12,931 nucleotides of DNA, taken from NCBI GenBank assembly GCA_947629395.1, contig CANRDQ010000036.1, positions 1 through 12,931 of the forward strand, given 5' to 3'. The position numbers and the translations under genes were made by a program. This stretch comes from an uncultured Bacilli bacterium. GTDB lineage: Bacteria > Bacillota_I > Bacilli_A > RF39 > UBA660. Position 1 is the stretch's first letter, and every line of letters starts with the position of its first letter. Under the pieces are notes generated by a model that was given only the letters and a program-made list of their open reading frames with translations, was not told the origin of the DNA and searched no databases. Shown piece after piece: positions 10,161-12,931 of the stretch.

Positions 10161-12650
10161 ATGAATATATTAAGAAAATTATTTGATCATGAATATAAAG
10201 AATTAAAAAGATTTACTGCTCTTGCTGATGAAATAGAGGCATTAGATAATGATATGCAGAAATTGACTGATACTGAACTTGTGGCTAAAACTGAAGAATT
10301 TAAGCATAGATTAAAGAACGGTGAAACAGTTGATGATATTGTTGTTGAAGCTTTTGCAGTAGCAAGAGAGGCTGCTTTTCGTGTAATTGGAGAAAAGCCT
10401 TTCTATGTACAATTACTTGGTGCTCTTGCTATTCATTTTGGTAATATTGCTGAAATGAAAACAGGTGAAGGAAAAACTTTAACTTGTGTACTTCCAGCTT
10501 ATTTAAATGCTTTAACAGGTGAAGGTGTTCATGTTATTACTGTCAATGAATATTTGGCAGCACGTGATGCTGAATGGATGGGTGGAATACACCGTTTCTT
10601 AGGACTTACTGTTGGAGTAAATACAAGAGATTTAAGTGCTAAAGAGAAACAAGAACAATACAATTGTGATATCTTATATTCTACTAACAATGAAATTGGA
10701 TTTGACTACTTAAGAGATAATATGGTTATTAGAAAAGAAGATAGAGTTCAACGTCCACTTAACTTTGCTATTATCGATGAGGTTGATTCAGTGCTAATTG
10801 ATGAAGCTAGAACACCTTTGATTATTTCTGGTGGACAAATGGCTAGTGCTAATCTTTATATTGATGCAGATAGATTTGCTAAAAGTTTAAAGAAAGATGA
10901 TGACTACGTTTATGATGAAAAGACAAAAAGTGTAAGCTTGACAGAGTCTGGAAGCGATAAAGCAGAAAAAATGTTTAAAGTAAACAATTTATATGATATA
11001 AATAATGCAACTTTAGTACATTATATTAATCAAGCACTACGTGCTAACTATTCTATGAAGTTAGATATTGATTATGTAGTTCAAGATGGAGAGATAGTAA
11101 TTGTTGATCAGTTTACAGGACGTTTAATGAAAGGACGTGCTTATTCTGATGGTCTTCATCAAGCTATAGAAGCTAAAGAAGGTGTTCATATTAATGAAGA
11201 AACTAAGACTTTAGCGACTATTACTTTCCAAAACTTATTTAGAATGTATAAAAAGTTATCAGGTATGACTGGTACTGCTAAAACAGAAGAGGAAGAATTC
11301 CGTAACATTTATAATATGTATGTTATTGAAATTCCTACTAATAAACCAGTAATTCGTATAGATGCTCCTGATTTAGTTTATGCTACAAAAGAGGCTAAAT
11401 ATAAAGCTATTATTTCTACTGTTAAAGAGTGCTATGAAAAAGGACAACCAGTATTGATTGGTACTATTGCAATTGAGACAAGTGAATTAATTAGTAAACT
11501 TTTAAAACAAGCTAAGATTCCTCATGAAGTTTTAAATGCTAAGAATCATGCTCGTGAAGCTGAAATTATTGCTAATATTGGTTTACATAAATCTGTAACT
11601 ATTGCTACTAATATGGCTGGTCGTGGAACCGATATTAAACTTTCAGATGAAATTCGTGCTTTAGGTGGACTTTTTGTTCTAGGTACTGAACGTCATGAAT
11701 CTCGAAGAATTGATAATCAGTTACGTGGACGTTCTGGACGTCAAGGAGATCCTGGTTATACACAATTTTTTGTATCAATGCAAGATGATTTAATGGTTAG
11801 ATTTGGTTCTGATAGAATAATGAGTCTTATGCAAACAATGGGATTAGGAGATCAAGCTATTCAAAGTAAGACTTTTACTAAATCAATTGGTACAGCTCAA
11901 ACTCGTGTTGAAGGAAATAACTTTGATGTTCGTAAACAATTACTTCAATATGATGATGTTATGAATAATCAAAGAGAAATTATTTATGATAGGAGAAATG
12001 AGATATTAGAAAAAGAATCTATTCATGAAACTACAATGGATACTATGAGACATCATGTTGAAGATTTAGTAAAATCTCATATTGCTCCAGAAGGATCTAT
12101 TACACAAGAAGATTTAAAAGAAATTATAGAAACTGCTAATGAAAATTTACTTCGTCATGATGTTAAAGAAAAAGATTTTGACTCATTAGATGAAGATAAG
12201 ATTATTGATAAGCTTTATAAATTAATTTCCACAGAATATGAGGAAAAGATTAAAGATATTCCTGATGAAGTTAAGGATGAATTTGAAAAAGCTATATCAT
12301 TACAAGTTATAGACCGTTATTGGATGGAACATATTAATACTATGTCTCATTTACGTGAAGGAATTCATTTACGTGGTTATGCTCAAGAAGATCCTTTACG
12401 TGCCTATACAATGGAAGGTTTCGATATGTTTGATGCTATGATGCAAAGTATCGATAAGGATATAACAATTTTCTTATTAAAAGCTGAAGTTCATCAAAAT
12501 ATCGAAAGAAAAGCTGTTGCTAAAAAGACAACTACTAATGACGTAAAAGATTCAACAAAAAGTAAACCTAAAAAAGTAAAGAAAATAGGTAGAAATGATC
12601 CATGTCCTTGCGGAAGTGGAAAAAAATATAAACATTGTTGTGGAAAATGA
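10161..12650 (+). CDS. secA: Preprotein translocase ATPase SecA
   Basis: An 829-residue ATP-driven motor that pushes preproteins through SecYEG. Visible motifs: Walker A MKTGEGKT (99-106), DEVD (206-209), SGMTGTAKTEEEEF, MAGRGTDIKL and QLRGRSGRQGDPG of the second nucleotide domain, the helical scaffold and wing region ending near ERYW-like DRYWMEH, and a C-terminal SEC-C zinc finger RNDPCPCGSGKKYKHCCGK with cysteines 815, 817, 826 and 827. A longer reading from an ATG at 10152 adds M-I-R, but that codon is immediately next to the GAGGAG ribosome site (10146-10151), while the ATG at 10161 has a 9-nt spacing and gives the standard MNILRKLFD start. Stop is TGA. A weak AT-only inverted repeat follows; no clear terminator near the stop is seen, unlike its neighbours. 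Confidence 0.98.
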   Translation: MNILRKLFDHEYKELKRFTALADEIEALDNDMQKLTDTELVAKTEEFKHRLKNGETVDDIVVEAFAVAREAAFRVIGEKPFYVQLLGALAIHFGNIAEMKTGEGKTLTCVLPAYLNALTGEGVHVITVNEYLAARDAEWMGGIHRFLGLTVGVNTRDLSAKEKQEQYNCDILYSTNNEIGFDYLRDNMVIRKEDRVQRPLNFAIIDEVDSVLIDEARTPLIISGGQMASANLYIDADRFAKSLKKDDDYVYDEKTKSVSLTESGSDKAEKMFKVNNLYDINNATLVHYINQALRANYSMKLDIDYVVQDGEIVIVDQFTGRLMKGRAYSDGLHQAIEAKEGVHINEETKTLATITFQNLFRMYKKLSGMTGTAKTEEEEFRNIYNMYVIEIPTNKPVIRIDAPDLVYATKEAKYKAIISTVKECYEKGQPVLIGTIAIETSELISKLLKQAKIPHEVLNAKNHAREAEIIANIGLHKSVTIATNMAGRGTDIKLSDEIRALGGLFVLGTERHESRRIDNQLRGRSGRQGDPGYTQFFVSMQDDLMVRFGSDRIMSLMQTMGLGDQAIQSKTFTKSIGTAQTRVEGNNFDVRKQLLQYDDVMNNQREIIYDRRNEILEKESIHETTMDTMRHHVEDLVKSHIAPEGSITQEDLKEIIETANENLLRHDVKEKDFDSLDEDKIIDKLYKLISTEYEEKIKDIPDEVKDEFEKAISLQVIDRYWMEHINTMSHLREGIHLRGYAQEDPLRAYTMEGFDMFDAMMQSIDKDITIFLLKAEVHQNIERKAVAKKTTTNDVKDSTKSKPKKVKKIGRNDPCPCGSGKKYKHCCGK

Positions 12651-12753
12651 GGTAAATAAAGGGTTTTAGAAAATTTTAAATAATAAAAAATTTAATCTAA
12701 TTTAAATTTTGTCCACCCAAAAATTCAAAAAGTGATAAAAAGCTACGTAAAAT

Positions 12754-12790
12754 AAAGGATGTCGCAATATTAAAATGGTTGACATCTTTT
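12754..12790 (+). terminator. Hairpin between secA and the RhuM gene, possible terminator
   Basis: AAAGGATGTC (12754-12763) pairs with GACATCTTTT (12781-12790) with one G-U pair and a 17-nt loop; the 3' arm ends in four T. It is about 100 bp after the secA stop and could terminate secA transcripts, but the T tract is part of the stem. An AT-only inverted repeat (AAAATTTAA 12687-12695 with TTAAATTTT 12702-12710) lies upstream. Confidence 0.45.
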
Positions 12791-12810
12791 AAATTTAAGG
12801 AGGTGTATAA

Positions 12811-12931
12811 ATGGAAAACAAGGATGATTCTAATAATATAATAATTTATCAATCTGATGATGGAGAAACTAAAATTGATGTAAAATTGGAAAATGAAACT
12901 GTTTGGTTATCTCAACAACAAATGGCATTGC
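12811..12931 (+). CDS. rhuM: RhuM-family protein, N-terminal part (runs off the right edge)
   Basis: Forty codons are visible, starting at an ATG 7 nt after AAGGAGGTG (12797-12805). The text IIIYQSDDGETKIDVKLEN and then ETVWLSQQQMAL is characteristic of the start of RhuM (virulence protein RhuM of Salmonella SPI-3) family proteins, which have a predicted DNA-binding start and are common accessory genes near mobile elements and restriction loci. The molecular function is not established. Its place after secA, where prfB is usual in Bacilli, suggests an accessory insertion. The rest of the gene is outside the window. Confidence 0.85.
   Translation, partial: MENKDDSNNIIIYQSDDGETKIDVKLENETVWLSQQQMAL

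Noticed and set aside
12648..12650. Mycoplasma-type genetic code in view of the low G+C
   Set aside because: TGA ends secA directly after a complete SEC-C zinc finger, and tryptophans use TGG.
12779..12784. Perfect TTGACA -35 before the RhuM gene
   Set aside because: The nearest -10-like hexamer (TATAAA, 12806-12811) is 21 bp away and overlaps the start codon, so it is not a plausible promoter.

Overview
The window (about 30% G+C by eye) reads as the chromosome of a low-GC Gram-positive bacterium of the Bacilli/Erysipelotrichia type. Reasons: strong AGGAGG ribosome sites, extended -10 promoters, intrinsic terminators, an endospore regulator (SpoIIID) with a SpoIIQ-like protein, an Mbl actin, a TagO-type sugar-phosphate transferase, long-form HPF and SecA. 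SecA ends with TGA and tryptophan is encoded by TGG, so the standard bacterial code applies, not the Mycoplasma code. Species cannot be fixed from sequence alone.

Layout. 1-77: what looks like the outer end of an IS3-type insertion sequence running off the left edge. 95-640 and 758-1432 (minus strand): a type I phosphoribosyltransferase and a YhhQ-family queuosine-precursor transporter. 1537-1749: a small basic orphan protein. 1828-4887 (plus): rpmE, rpiB, a DUF1146 membrane protein, spoIIQ, spoIIID and mbl, a block that from memory resembles the gene neighbourhood of Bacillus subtilis. 5044-6144: tagO. 6211-9009: an agr-type peptide quorum-sensing locus. 9256-12650: cold-shock protein, hpf and secA, again core Bacilli genes. 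12811 to the end: the start of a RhuM-family gene.

The most interesting part is the agr-like locus. Plus strand: a LytTR response regulator and an AgrC-like kinase. Minus strand, convergent: an AgrB-like protease and a 39-residue AgrD-like propeptide at 8247-8366. The two arms meet at a hairpin usable as a terminator from both sides. The regulator is split by an apparent one-base deletion near 6523, so the sender and sensor parts look intact while the response part is broken, or the consensus has an error. A perfect 20-nt palindrome lies between agrB and agrD.

Two window-wide patterns stand out. Seven of the intrinsic terminator hairpins overlap or directly abut the stop codon of their gene. 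Nearly all housekeeping promoters carry a TGn extended -10, whereas the sporulation gene promoters do not.

How the genes fit: Mbl and TagO serve cell-wall growth and wall-polymer synthesis; SpoIIQ and SpoIIID serve sporulation; SecA, HPF, L31 and Csp are translation and export functions; the agr-like genes form a cell-density signalling module placed between tagO and csp-hpf-secA.
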